Shown in pieces: positions 48,418-56,224 of a stretch of DNA of 64,000 bases (within the stretch, counting starts at the first letter, position 1; each line of letters begins with the position of its first letter). Source of the DNA: JACCTH01 sp963761985 (GTDB lineage: Bacteria > Actinomycetota > Acidimicrobiia > Spongiisociales > ZC4RG35); the NCBI GenBank assembly GCA_963761985.1, contig CAVXIT010000002.1, positions 1-64,000 on the forward strand, in the 5' to 3' direction. The position numbers were made by a program, and so were the translations under genes. The notes beneath the pieces are model-generated. The model saw nothing but the letters and a program-made list of their open reading frames with translations, made no database searches and was not told the DNA's origin.

Positions 48418-49341
48418 TCAGGACAGCGGCGTGACGATGAGCAGAGCCCGCCCTCCCAGCACGCCTGACCGCAGGGTGTAGCTGGCTCCGCCTGCGGACG
48501 CCTGACTCTCAATCCCATTGGGGAGCGGTCGTCTGGGTTCGATCCCGAGTTCGGCCAGGAGCTGGCGTCGCCCTTCACCGTCGAGCTCGGGGTTCACCGC
48601 GACGACGAGGGTGCCCCAAGCAGCGAGAACCTCCTCCCCCTGATCCTCACCGGTGGTCGGGCCGGCGGAAATCATGAGGGTCCGGACAAATCCGGTCGCG
48701 GGATCTTCAGTGGCATAAAGGGTCAGACCTTCGGCCAAATTCATCTGCAGTCGGTTCGGACTCGGCGCCTCGAGGAGGAACAGGTTCAGCCCCAGGCGAT
48801 CCGCGGCCTCATTCCAGGCGAGCGTCACCTTGTCAACGCCTCCGGCAAAAAGCGCGGGAGTCGCCGGTGTCGTGGTTGCGGTCGGGCCGATGCTCCCCAG
48901 GTTGGGTGTGGGACGATCACGAGCAACGAGCGCTGTCACAAAAATCGCCAGCATCACGATCGCCACGCCCAATCCCGCGACCTGAGCAAGCGAGAGATTC
49001 CCCCAAGTCGAAGGATTGGGGATTCTCGCTGCGGGTGGCGCAACGACAGGAGACGCCGCGGCGGCCGCCTCGGGAACAGGCGTCGATTCGGGCGCAGCAA
49101 GAGGCCAGCGCGTATCGATCCAGTCGTTGAGGGGATCCGGGTCCTTCGCCTGGAAAGCAGCCGCTTCCTCCCCGATCATCATCAAGAAGGCATCGCCACT
49201 CTTCGCCAGCCGGCAAGTGTCAAGTGGCCAGCGACCTAGCTGGCCGGCTTCGGAGTCGATCGCGAGAAAGTCTCCGTCAACCCGCAAGGTCGCCGGGAGC
49301 GGCAGATTGTCGTCCATGACCAGGGAACCCGAGAATTCCAT
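48418..49341 (-). CDS. Single-pass membrane protein of unknown function
   Basis: A 307-aa protein. A cytoplasmic N-terminal half of about 80 residues (LRVDGDFLAIDSEAGQLGRW, WPLDTCRLAKSGDAFLMM) is followed by an alanine/proline linker and one transmembrane helix (VAGLGVAIVMLAIFVTALVA). An extracytoplasmic domain of about 160 residues ends the protein. No family is recognised. TAGCTT lies 8 nt before ATG 49341. It may be a membrane protein linking an intracellular beta domain to an outer domain. Confidence 0.7.
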   Translation of the reverse strand: MEFSGSLVMDDNLPLPATLRVDGDFLAIDSEAGQLGRWPLDTCRLAKSGDAFLMMIGEEAAAFQAKDPDPLNDWIDTRWPLAAPESTPVPEAAAAASPVVAPPAARIPNPSTWGNLSLAQVAGLGVAIVMLAIFVTALVARDRPTPNLGSIGPTATTTPATPALFAGGVDKVTLAWNEAADRLGLNLFLLEAPSPNRLQMNLAEGLTLYATEDPATGFVRTLMISAGPTTGEDQGEEVLAAWGTLVVAVNPELDGEGRRQLLAELGIEPRRPLPNGIESQASAGGASYTLRSGVLGGRALLIVTPLS

Positions 49342-49388
49342 CCCTGGTCAAGCTATCGCCTATACGACCGAAGGCCAGCCCCTCTACT

Positions 49389-50033
49389 CTACCAACAATT
49401 GGCACTGGCGTTCCACGGCGACCACCCTCCCGAGTAGACCAGCCAGGCCGCAGCCGCCACGTTGGCGACGGGATCAAAAATCGACGCCCCGGGCAATCCA
49501 ATCGCGCTGGCTCGCTCCGGCCAGTAGCGAGGGATGTGCTGGAAGAGTCCCGCAGCCCCGCTCCGCGGGTTCACCGCGTTCGGATCGCCGCCCGACTCGC
49601 ACGAGATCACCCGCAAAGCCTTGTCGACGTCAGTGGCGGCGAAATAGGCCGTGACCAATGAACGCCATTCCTCCACCGGACGAGGCGCGGGTGCCGGAGC
49701 CACCACGAGGGGAGCCGGTGCCGGAGGAGCCTTAGGTGTTGCGACCGCCCCAACTGTGTTATTTGGCGTGTTGGTGGCCGTGGTAGTCGTAACTGGTTTC
49801 GAGGAGGAGTCGTCGACGCTCGGTTCCGGGGGCGGGTCCGCGCACGGACTGAGGCAGAAATCCTCCGGCCAGGGCAAAAGCCCAAAGTCGGGCGACTGCT
49901 CAGGGCTCTGCCGCATCTCGATCGCCCCGATCTCCGGGGAAACGTTTGCGACGGTCGGCGCCATGGCGGTGCCAACCACAAACAGCATGAAAATTATTGA
50001 TATCGACGAAAAAGCCGAGCGCCAGCGACGCAC
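49389..50033 (-). CDS. Secreted transglycosylase/lysozyme-like protein
   Basis: A 214-aa secreted protein. A signal peptide (SSISIIFMLFVVGTAMA) is followed by a long Thr/Pro/Ala-rich linker and a C-terminal SLT/lysozyme-like domain. That domain has ALRVISCESGGDPNAVN with the catalytic Glu, SGAAGLFQHIPRYWPERA, and WLVYSGGWSPWNA. It probably cleaves peptidoglycan, like Rpf or transglycosylase proteins. GTG 50033 follows GGGGAGGGCTGC; a longer frame upstream covers a structured leader and is rejected. Confidence 0.8.
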   Translation of the reverse strand: MRRWRSAFSSISIIFMLFVVGTAMAPTVANVSPEIGAIEMRQSPEQSPDFGLLPWPEDFCLSPCADPPPEPSVDDSSSKPVTTTTATNTPNNTVGAVATPKAPPAPAPLVVAPAPAPRPVEEWRSLVTAYFAATDVDKALRVISCESGGDPNAVNPRSGAAGLFQHIPRYWPERASAIGLPGASIFDPVANVAAAAWLVYSGGWSPWNASANCW

Positions 50034-50160
50034 GCAGCCCTCCCCTGTAGACAACAAATGGGCGGCGGCTGTTAGCCAGCACTGAGCAAGAGGAGACACC
50101 CCGAAAGGCGTCTGCTTGAGCCCCGTGGAGTTTTTCCGCCCAACTCCGCCGGGCAAGGTA
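50034..50160 (-). promoter_or_regulatory. Structured leader of the cell-wall lytic gene
   Basis: TACCTT (50160-50155 minus) could be a -10, with TTTGCC 19 bp further upstream. The leader of about 115 nt then contains three hairpins: GGAGTT-N9-AACTCC (50147-50127), AGACGCC-TTTCGG-GGTGTCT (50113-50094, one G-T pair), and a GGCT-AAC-AGCC type stem near 50070. Lytic-enzyme genes in actinobacteria often have cyclic-di-AMP riboswitches, but I cannot find the conserved GGGGTGAAT block, so I make no such call. The remaining bases to 50275 show nothing else. Confidence 0.35.
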
Positions 50161-50275
50161 GGGGCTAGGTCAAACCTATGGCAAACCGCCGATGACCAGC
50201 AGCCGCGCCGAAAAGTCCCTCGAAAAGTCTTAACCTCTACTTGAGGCTGGGGGATTTGCCAGGTGATTCAGCTCG

Positions 50276-50707
50276 CTAGACCAGACTTGATTCAACCGTG
50301 ATTTCGACGTTGCCTTTGAGCGCATTCGACACCGGGCAACCGTCCTTGGCGGCGGTGGCCGCAGCGACAAAAGCGGCGTCCTCCATGTCCGGTACGTCGC
50401 CGGTCACTTTCAACGCCATTCGCACCAGGCGCCAGCCGGCCTCGACCTTTTCGAAGCTAGCGGTGGCCGTCGTTTCGAGCGAGGTGGGCGTGAAACCCTC
50501 CCGGCCGAGACCGGCGGAAAGGGACATGTTGAAACAGGCGGCGTGAGCGCCAGCGATCAACTCTTCGGGACTGGTCTTCCCTCCCGCCGACTCGGTGCGG
50601 CTCGGCCAGCTGACCTCCATCACCCCACCGGTCCCCGTGGCGAGTGAGACGTCCCCCGATCCTTCGCTGAGGTTCCCCTCCCAACGCGATGTTGCCCGAC
50701 TATCCAT
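50276..50707 (-). CDS. OsmC-family organic-hydroperoxide reductase-like protein
   Basis: A 143-aa OsmC/Ohr-fold protein with two redox cysteines, in ELIAGAHAACFNMSLS and DGCPVSNALKG. This places it in the OsmC branch that reduces organic hydroperoxides. ATG 50707 follows AGGAGGACAA, a strong ribosome-binding site. It diverges from a response regulator gene, and the TTCTCAG repeats between them could control both. Confidence 0.93.
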   Translation of the reverse strand: MDSRATSRWEGNLSEGSGDVSLATGTGGVMEVSWPSRTESAGGKTSPEELIAGAHAACFNMSLSAGLGREGFTPTSLETTATASFEKVEAGWRLVRMALKVTGDVPDMEDAAFVAAATAAKDGCPVSNALKGNVEITVESSLV

Positions 50708-50754
50708 TTGTCCTCCTTGTTGTGCCTGGCCACGAGCGTAGGCCGAAGGTCTTC

Positions 50755-50783
50755 TTCTCAGGCAATTCTCAGTGAATTCCTAG
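50755..50783. promoter_or_regulatory. Three tandem 11-bp repeats, OmpR-type operator
   Basis: TTCTCAGGCAA (50755), TTCTCAGTGAA (50766) and TTCCTAGCAAT (50777) repeat with an exact 11-bp period upstream of the response regulator start and behind osmC. Head-to-tail sites one helical turn apart are how OmpR-family dimers bind. The same TCTCAG core recurs upstream of the secreted-protein gene at 52958. Confidence 0.65.
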
Positions 50784-50817
50784 CAATAACGAAACGGGTG
50801 CCCATAGGGTTTGGGAC

Positions 50818-51513
50818 GTGACAAGCCCTGCGCAGCTACTGGTCGTCGACGACGAGGAAAGCCTGGCCGAGATGCTGGGGACTGCGTTGCGTTTCGCCGG
50901 CTACGACGTGAAGCTCGCATCGGGGGGGATCGAAGCCCTGCGGGCGGTCAAAGACGATCCCCCTGACCTCGTGGTCCTCGACGTGAACCTACCGGACCTC
51001 GATGGCTTTGAGGTCTGTCGCCGTTTGCGCCGGGATGGTCACGAGATGCCGCTGATCTTTCTCACTGCGAGGGACGCCATGGCTGACATGCGATCCGGTT
51101 TTCACCATGGAGGCGACGACTATCTCACCAAGCCCTTCAGCCTCGAGGAACTTGGCTTGCGAATCGACGCGCTGTTGCGTCGCGCCAGGGGAACCAACCT
51201 CGAGCCGAGCCGGATCGTCAACGGTGCCTTGACAATCGACGACACCGCCCATCAGGTGTTCGTTGACGAAACCCCAGTGCAACTTTCGCCGACGGAATAT
51301 CGCTTGCTTCGCTACCTGACTCTGAATCGAGATCGGGTGCTGTCCAAAGATCAAATTCTCGATTACGTGTGGGAGTACGACTTCGGCGGGAACGCCGGGA
51401 TCGTCGAGACCTACATCGGATATCTGCGCAAGAAGCTCGGCCCTTCATTGTCGAAACGAATCGAAACGGTGCGCGGGTTCGGTTACGTTCTGCGGACCAA
51501 GCCCCAGGGTTAG
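50818..51513 (+). CDS. OmpR-family response regulator
   Basis: A 231-aa regulator. The receiver has D11/D12, phospho-acceptor D55 in VVLDVNLPDLDG, and K in YLTKPFSL; the C-terminal winged helix has VQLSPTEYRLLRYLTLNRDR and VETYIGYLRKKLG. TAGGGT lies 7 nt before GTG 50818 (leaderless), just behind three tandem operator-like repeats, so autoregulation is likely. The kinase follows after 6 bp. Confidence 0.94.
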   Translation: MTSPAQLLVVDDEESLAEMLGTALRFAGYDVKLASGGIEALRAVKDDPPDLVVLDVNLPDLDGFEVCRRLRRDGHEMPLIFLTARDAMADMRSGFHHGGDDYLTKPFSLEELGLRIDALLRRARGTNLEPSRIVNGALTIDDTAHQVFVDETPVQLSPTEYRLLRYLTLNRDRVLSKDQILDYVWEYDFGGNAGIVETYIGYLRKKLGPSLSKRIETVRGFGYVLRTKPQG

Positions 51514-51519
51514 CTTGCA

Positions 51520-52887
51520 ATGACCCTGCGCGCCCGTTTGATCGCGGCGGTCACAGTGTTGCTGCTGTTGGTCATCGCGGTGTTCGGTTTCGTTGCGGTC
51601 AATAGCCAACGGCGAGTGCTCATGGCCCAGGTTGACGAGCGACTCGAGTTGGCGCTCAACCAACCCGTCCGGCAACGGTTTGATCGCCCCCGCGGGGGTG
51701 GGGACCGATTGCTCGCCGAGCTAATCCTCGATCCCAGCGGCGTCATCGTCGCTTCGGCCCCCTCAGGGATCGAAGGAGCAGATGACCCATTGCCGGCGAC
51801 GGCGAGCCTTCCAACCCCTGCTCTCAACCAGTACCAACTGGTGACCATCGCCGCGACCGACGAATCGCCCTCGTTCCGGGTTGGAGTGCGGTCGTTTCGA
51901 GGCGGCTATCGGTTGGTAGTGGCGCAGCCGCTCGACGATGTGACTGCGGCCACGAGAGCTTTGCGAACCCGCCTAGTGCTGGCCGGATTGGCGATCCTGA
52001 TCGTCGGGGCAGCCGCGGTGTGGGTGACTGTTCGCCGTGGTCTGCGTCCGGTCGACGACATGATCGCGGCAGCGACTGAGATCGCCGACGGTGACCTTTC
52101 GAGACGGGTGGCCGCTGCAAGCCCGGCCACCGAATTGGGCAAGCTGGCCGGAGCTCTCAACCACATGCTTTCCAACATCGAAGGAGCGTTCGACTCCGAG
52201 GCGCGCGCCAACGAGCGGCTGAAACAGTTCGTCGCCGATGCCTCCCACGAGCTCCGCACTCCCCTCGCGGCTATCGCCGGATACAGCGAACTTCATCGCA
52301 AAGGCGCTCTCGAAGATGACGTCGCGATTGATCGGGCGATGAGTCGGATCGAGGCGGAGGCTCGAAGGATGACCAACCTCGTCGAGGATCTCTTGTTGCT
52401 CGCCCGGCTCGATCTCGACCAGGCGCCCAGTCATCAGCGAATCGAGCTGAGAACGCTGGTCGAAGACGCCGCGGCGGACTGTCGGGCGATCGATCCCGGC
52501 CGAGCCGTAACCATCAGCGGATCCTCGCGCTCCGTGATAAATGGGGATCCAGAGCAACTCACCCAGGTACTGGCCAACTTGCTGGCTAACGCCCGCGCCC
52601 ACACCCCTCCAGCCACGCCGATTCAAATCGACGTCCACGAACACGAGAATGAGGTGGAGCTCGTTGTCAGCGACCAGGGTCCCGGCTTTCCTCCGGAAGC
52701 CCTCGACTCGGTCTTCGATCGGTTCTATCGGGCGGACAGCTCACGGTCGCGCAAGAGCGGCGGGGCCGGCCTCGGGCTGGCAATAGTCGATGCAATCGCT
52801 CGCGCTCACGGAGGGAGGGCGATTGCGAGTAATGCCAATGGCGGCGGAGCTCGCATGGCCGTAGTCCTCCCCAAGACTCTGGGTTGA
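51520..52887 (+). CDS. OmpR-type sensor histidine kinase
   Basis: A 455-aa membrane kinase. TM1 (about 5-27), a 120-residue extracytoplasmic sensor region, TM2 (about 151-171), HAMP, then HisKA with H243 in DASHELRTPLAAIAG, and HATPase_c with NLLANARAHTP, DQGPGFPPEAL and GAGLGLAIVDA. It is the partner of the preceding regulator. The gene ends at 52887, directly before a 12-bp direct repeat that precedes the next gene, so the next gene is probably a target of this pair. Confidence 0.93.
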   Translation: MTLRARLIAAVTVLLLLVIAVFGFVAVNSQRRVLMAQVDERLELALNQPVRQRFDRPRGGGDRLLAELILDPSGVIVASAPSGIEGADDPLPATASLPTPALNQYQLVTIAATDESPSFRVGVRSFRGGYRLVVAQPLDDVTAATRALRTRLVLAGLAILIVGAAAVWVTVRRGLRPVDDMIAAATEIADGDLSRRVAAASPATELGKLAGALNHMLSNIEGAFDSEARANERLKQFVADASHELRTPLAAIAGYSELHRKGALEDDVAIDRAMSRIEAEARRMTNLVEDLLLLARLDLDQAPSHQRIELRTLVEDAAADCRAIDPGRAVTISGSSRSVINGDPEQLTQVLANLLANARAHTPPATPIQIDVHEHENEVELVVSDQGPGFPPEALDSVFDRFYRADSSRSRKSGGAGLGLAIVDAIARAHGGRAIASNANGGGARMAVVLPKTLG

Positions 52888-52888
52888 T

Positions 52889-52922
52889 TCTCAGCTTCGA
52901 TCGGGTCCGATCTCAGCTTCGA
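52889..52922. promoter_or_regulatory. 12-bp direct repeat, 22-bp period, OmpR-type operator
   Basis: TCTCAGCTTCGA occurs at 52889-52900 and again at 52911-52922. The 22-bp period is two helical turns, and the core TCTCAG equals that of the 11-bp repeats before the response regulator gene. CATGAT (52930-52935) downstream may be the -10 of the secreted-protein gene. Confidence 0.6.
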
Positions 52923-52957
52923 CTCGAATCATGATTGGTGTTGGAAACGAAAGGAGC

Positions 52958-53590
52958 ATGAAAGTGTCCAACGAAATGCCAAACGATCGACTCGACAGGA
53001 AGGAGGCAGTCAAGAAGCGAATGGGGGTAGCTGCCCTTGCCGCCATGCTTGGCCTCCTGCTCGGGGCGACCATCTTCGTCCCCAACCTGGCCGGAGCTCA
53101 AGAGTCGACGACGACCACGACAGCCGGTGACGAATCCACAAACGAATCCACTGGGGATCGCCTTGCCAACCGCCAGGATCGAATTCGGACCGCGCTCGAT
53201 GGTCTCGTCGCCAATGGAACCATCACGTCGGCGCAAGCCGATGCTGTGGCCGCTGAACTCGCGGGGCAATGGCCCGAGCGCGGACGGCGTTTCCACCGGT
53301 TGCACTTTGGCCTTGACGTCGTCTCGACAACGATCGGAATAACCGAGGCCGAACTACGCGAAGCCCTGCGTGGTGGCCAAACGATCGCTGAGGTCGCCGA
53401 AGCGAACGGCGTAAGCGCACAAACTGTTATCGACGCGATTGTGGCGGCGGTCACTACACGCGTGGACGAAGCTCTCGCCGCTGGCAACATCGACGAAGCG
53501 AGGGCCGCGCAGGTCAAAGAGAACGCAGTGGCCCGTGCCACGGAGATCGTCAACAAACAGTGGCCGACCCGACCTGGGGATTCGGCCTAG
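52958..53590 (+). CDS. Secreted helical protein, likely target of the two-component system
   Basis: A 210-aa exported protein. A signal peptide (VAALAAMLGLLLGATIFVPN, cleavage near LAGAQ) is followed by a Thr/Ser-rich linker. Helical repeats with the pattern DGLVANGTITSAQADAVAAE and ITEAELREALRGGQTIAEVA then NGVSAQTVIDAIVAA follow. This short-helix pattern is common in secreted actinobacterial proteins of unknown role. AAAGGAGC precedes ATG 52958. It lies behind the TCTCAG direct repeat, so it is probably regulated by the preceding kinase/regulator pair. Confidence 0.75.
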   Translation: MKVSNEMPNDRLDRKEAVKKRMGVAALAAMLGLLLGATIFVPNLAGAQESTTTTTAGDESTNESTGDRLANRQDRIRTALDGLVANGTITSAQADAVAAELAGQWPERGRRFHRLHFGLDVVSTTIGITEAELREALRGGQTIAEVAEANGVSAQTVIDAIVAAVTTRVDEALAAGNIDEARAAQVKENAVARATEIVNKQWPTRPGDSA

Positions 53591-53596
53591 CCCGAA

Positions 53597-53670
53597 GACG
53601 TCAGATGTCAGACTTCAGAGGTCAGATCCCAATCTGATGTCTGCTGTCTGATGTCTGATGTCTGATGTCT
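53597..53670. repeat. Heptamer repeat (TGATGTC/TCAGATG) forming a long hairpin
   Basis: A tract of near-heptameric units fills the gap between two convergent genes. The left part repeats GTCAGA units (53597-53627) and the right part repeats TGATGTC/TCTGATG (53632-53670). The two halves are imperfect inverted copies of each other around CCCAATC, so transcripts from either side could fold into one long stem. The right edge touches the stop of the PHP gene. It is likely a bidirectional terminator or a simple-repeat expansion. Confidence 0.7.
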
Positions 53671-54565
53671 AGAGAAAATGAGGCTGCACCCACGCGATTC
53701 CCAGCTCGTTGGTTACTCGAGCGCGAAGGAATTCGAAGCGATCTACCGCCAACCGTGCTTCTTCGCCCGAGACGACTTCGACGACTACTCCATCACCGAT
53801 GAACTCGATCTGGGAAGGGCGGTCGGCGATCACCAACAGCTTTCCCTTTTCCACGGAAACAGCTTCGAGCCGGGGCCCGGTGGACGAAAAGAAATCGCCC
53901 TGACCCAGGGCGGCGAGGATCTCATCGGCGCTGGCATTCGACGCTTCGACATGCACCCATCCCCGTCCGGGATTGGCTCGATCGGCACCAAAGGAGAGAA
54001 AGTGATGGGCGTCGTCCACCGCCAAACCCCAGACCACCCGGCCCCGGCTCAAGACGAGATTCCAGACCTCCTCCATCGGTGGCTGCGAGGCAGTGCCCTC
54101 GTTAGCGGCCAGATGATGGCCGTTGTAGAGCTCGAGAAAAGTCAGATTGTTTAGTGCAGCGATCTGATCCCAGGTGACCGACTCCCAGAAATTCGGGTGG
54201 TTGACACTGGCGAGGCCCCCATCGGCGACGACACGATCGACCATCTCCTGGAGCACGACCTCGACCGAGCCTCCCTCGGCGTCACCGTGGACTGTCGAGG
54301 TCCCGTAACCGTTGACATGCAGGGCATAGGTGCGGTCAGGCCCCGGCCACCAAGTCGAAAGCTCCTCCCCGGGGATCAACAAGAGGCTCCGACCCTCGGC
54401 GCGCAGCTCGGCCTGGAGCTCCTCGGGCGGGAAACGCACGTTGTGATCGGAAATGACCAAGAAGTCGTACCCGTGGTCGTCGTACCAGCGGGCCACTTCG
54501 CCCGGCGGGCTGTCACCATCGGTGAGATTGGTGTGGGTGTGAAGGTTGCCTTTCAGCCAGGCCAT
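53669..54565 (-). CDS. PHP-domain metal-dependent phosphoesterase
   Basis: A 298-aa PHP-fold protein. Metal-binding motifs are GNLHTHTNLTDG (H9, H11), DFLVISDHN, GEELSTW, the His in ASVNHPNFWES and AVDDAHHF. The C-terminal part is beta-rich. It probably hydrolyses a phosphoester or phosphorylated small molecule; the substrate is unknown. ATG 54565 is used; the preceding TTG is possible. The stop borders a heptamer repeat tract. Confidence 0.85.
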   Translation of the reverse strand: MAWLKGNLHTHTNLTDGDSPPGEVARWYDDHGYDFLVISDHNVRFPPEELQAELRAEGRSLLLIPGEELSTWWPGPDRTYALHVNGYGTSTVHGDAEGGSVEVVLQEMVDRVVADGGLASVNHPNFWESVTWDQIAALNNLTFLELYNGHHLAANEGTASQPPMEEVWNLVLSRGRVVWGLAVDDAHHFLSFGADRANPGRGWVHVEASNASADEILAALGQGDFFSSTGPRLEAVSVEKGKLLVIADRPSQIEFIGDGVVVEVVSGEEARLAVDRFEFLRARVTNELGIAWVQPHFL

Positions 54566-54667
54566 CAAGAGACCTGTCTAGCGCTCTCGGCAGTAGGCCC
54601 AATCGCCAGACGAATTGCGAGGGGGAATCATTAGGCTCTGGGGTCTAAACCCTTAAGGAACCAACAA

Positions 54668-54823
54668 GTGATCTTTGCATATATCGATCCCGGAACCGGC
54701 AGTCTGCTTTTGCAGGCGATCCTCGGTGGGATTGCGGGCCTCGCGGTCTTTTTCAAGACCACCGGGCGTCGGCTTTTCCGGCGGACTCCAAAAGTCGAAT
54801 CCGAGTCTCCCGCCGACGTCTAG
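54668..54823 (+). CDS. Conserved small membrane protein (AYIDPGTGS family)
   Basis: A 51-aa protein beginning VIFAYIDPGTGSLLLQA, then a glycine-rich hydrophobic helix (ILGGIAGLAVFF) and a basic/polar tail. The YIDPGTGS start is a recurrent signature of small proteins encoded beside sulfatase-like membrane proteins and methyltransferases, as here. GTG 54668 follows TTAAGGAACCAACAA with an AAGGA site. It is 15 bp upstream of the methyltransferase gene. Function is unknown; probably a helper of the surface-polymer pathway. Confidence 0.75.
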   Translation: MIFAYIDPGTGSLLLQAILGGIAGLAVFFKTTGRRLFRRTPKVESESPADV

Positions 54824-54838
54824 TCGGCCAAGGGGTGG

Positions 54839-56215
54839 GTGAATCGCCCAATCGAAAATCAAATGGCGGGCGCAACCGACTTTGACCCCGGCTCCTTTCG
54901 GGATCCCGCCAGTCGCGTCTTCTCACGCGACGGCGTCGTCAAGCGTGCGCTGACGGAACAGGGCCGGTCGGATTGGGATGCACTATCAAAGAGTGGTCTG
55001 CTCGATGACTGGCAGGGGCGGTTGGTTTCAACTGAGTTAGCGGCCGACGGCCAGACCCTCGTCCACGACAAGATCGAGTTGTGGACCTATCCGTACGAGT
55101 GGTCCTTTTCGATGCTCAAGCGCGCCGCGCTCTTCCATCTCGAGTTGAACCTGGCGGCGCTTGAACGGGGCCTCGACCTCAAGGATGCAACGCCTTACAA
55201 CATCCAGTTTGTCGGCCTAGAACCAAGCTTCGTCGACCTCGGCTCGTTTCGGCCTTATCGCCCCGGTGACCCGTGGATCGGCTACGGACAGTTCTGCCGC
55301 ATGTTTCTCTATCCCCTCCTGATCCAGGCATATGCCGGAATCTCATTCCAGCCACTTTTGCGTGGCTCCCTTGATGGCGTAGATCCGGACACTGCAAACG
55401 CGATGCTCAAAGGTCAAAAGCTCCGTCCGGGGGTCGCCCTCGATGTCGCTCTCCAGGCTCGGGCGCAACGCAAAACAACTTCTAATAGAGATGTGCGAGG
55501 GGAGCTGGGCGCGGCAGGTTTCAAGCCGGAGATGATTACGGCCAACCTCAGGAGGCTCGTCGGCATCGTTTCTCGCCTGGAGTGGTCACCAGACAGCTCG
55601 ACATGGGCGGGTTATGCCGAATGTTCTCACGTCGCCAGCCAGCGGCAGGCGAAGGCGGACTTTGTCACCGTCGCTCTCCGCGAAAGATCCCGCCACCTGG
55701 TGTGGGACCTCGGTGCCAACGATGGTTACTTTTCGAGACTTGCGGCTGAGCAGGCGAGCCTGGTGCTCGCAGCCGACGCCGATCATCTTGTAGTCGACCG
55801 CCTCTACCGGGATTTGGTCAAGAACGGACCTCGCAATGTCCTGCCGATCGTGTTCGACCTCGCCAACCCCTCACCGGGACTCGGCTGGCGGGGCCGCGAG
55901 CGGCGTCGCCTGGAAGATCGCGGGCAGCCGGATCTCGTTCTTTTCCTCGCGGTCATGCACCATCTCGTCGTCGCGGGGAACTTGCCGCTCTCGGAAGTGG
56001 TGAGCTGGCTGGCGAGCCTCCACAGCGAGGTTGTTTTCGAATGGGTACCACCCACCGATCCCATGGCCAAAACCCTCGCGATCAACAAGCGAGCCGGAGA
56101 AATTCACCCTGACTACAACGAACGGAGCCTGCGAACGCTTCTCGATTCGAACTTCACGACCCAGGCCGAGAAGGAATTGGAAGGCCGCATTCTTTTCCAC
56201 CTCATCCCACGCTGA
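54839..56215 (+). CDS. Class I SAM-dependent methyltransferase (NoeA-like)
   Basis: A 458-aa cytosolic protein. The first 280 residues form an accessory region (WTYPYEWSFSMLKRAALFHL, ATPYNIQFVGLEPSFVDLGS). A class I methyltransferase domain follows with motif I WDLGANDGYFSRLAAEQA, the acidic turn LAADADHLVVDRLY, and LVLFLAVMHHLVVAGNLPLS. Related proteins occur with nodulation or surface-polysaccharide genes. GTG 54839 follows AAGGGGTGG. The neighbours suggest modification of a surface polymer. Confidence 0.82.
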   Translation: MNRPIENQMAGATDFDPGSFRDPASRVFSRDGVVKRALTEQGRSDWDALSKSGLLDDWQGRLVSTELAADGQTLVHDKIELWTYPYEWSFSMLKRAALFHLELNLAALERGLDLKDATPYNIQFVGLEPSFVDLGSFRPYRPGDPWIGYGQFCRMFLYPLLIQAYAGISFQPLLRGSLDGVDPDTANAMLKGQKLRPGVALDVALQARAQRKTTSNRDVRGELGAAGFKPEMITANLRRLVGIVSRLEWSPDSSTWAGYAECSHVASQRQAKADFVTVALRERSRHLVWDLGANDGYFSRLAAEQASLVLAADADHLVVDRLYRDLVKNGPRNVLPIVFDLANPSPGLGWRGRERRRLEDRGQPDLVLFLAVMHHLVVAGNLPLSEVVSWLASLHSEVVFEWVPPTDPMAKTLAINKRAGEIHPDYNERSLRTLLDSNFTTQAEKELEGRILFHLIPR

Positions 56216-56224
56216 GGCTGCACG

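Noticed and set aside
50034..50160. Cyclic-di-AMP (ydaO) riboswitch before the lytic gene
   Set aside because: Context fits, but the invariant GGGGTGAAT-type block and pseudoknot strand cannot be found.
53597..53670. CRISPR-like repeat array
   Set aside because: Units are about 7 bp without spacers and there are no cas genes; it is a simple tandem/inverted repeat.
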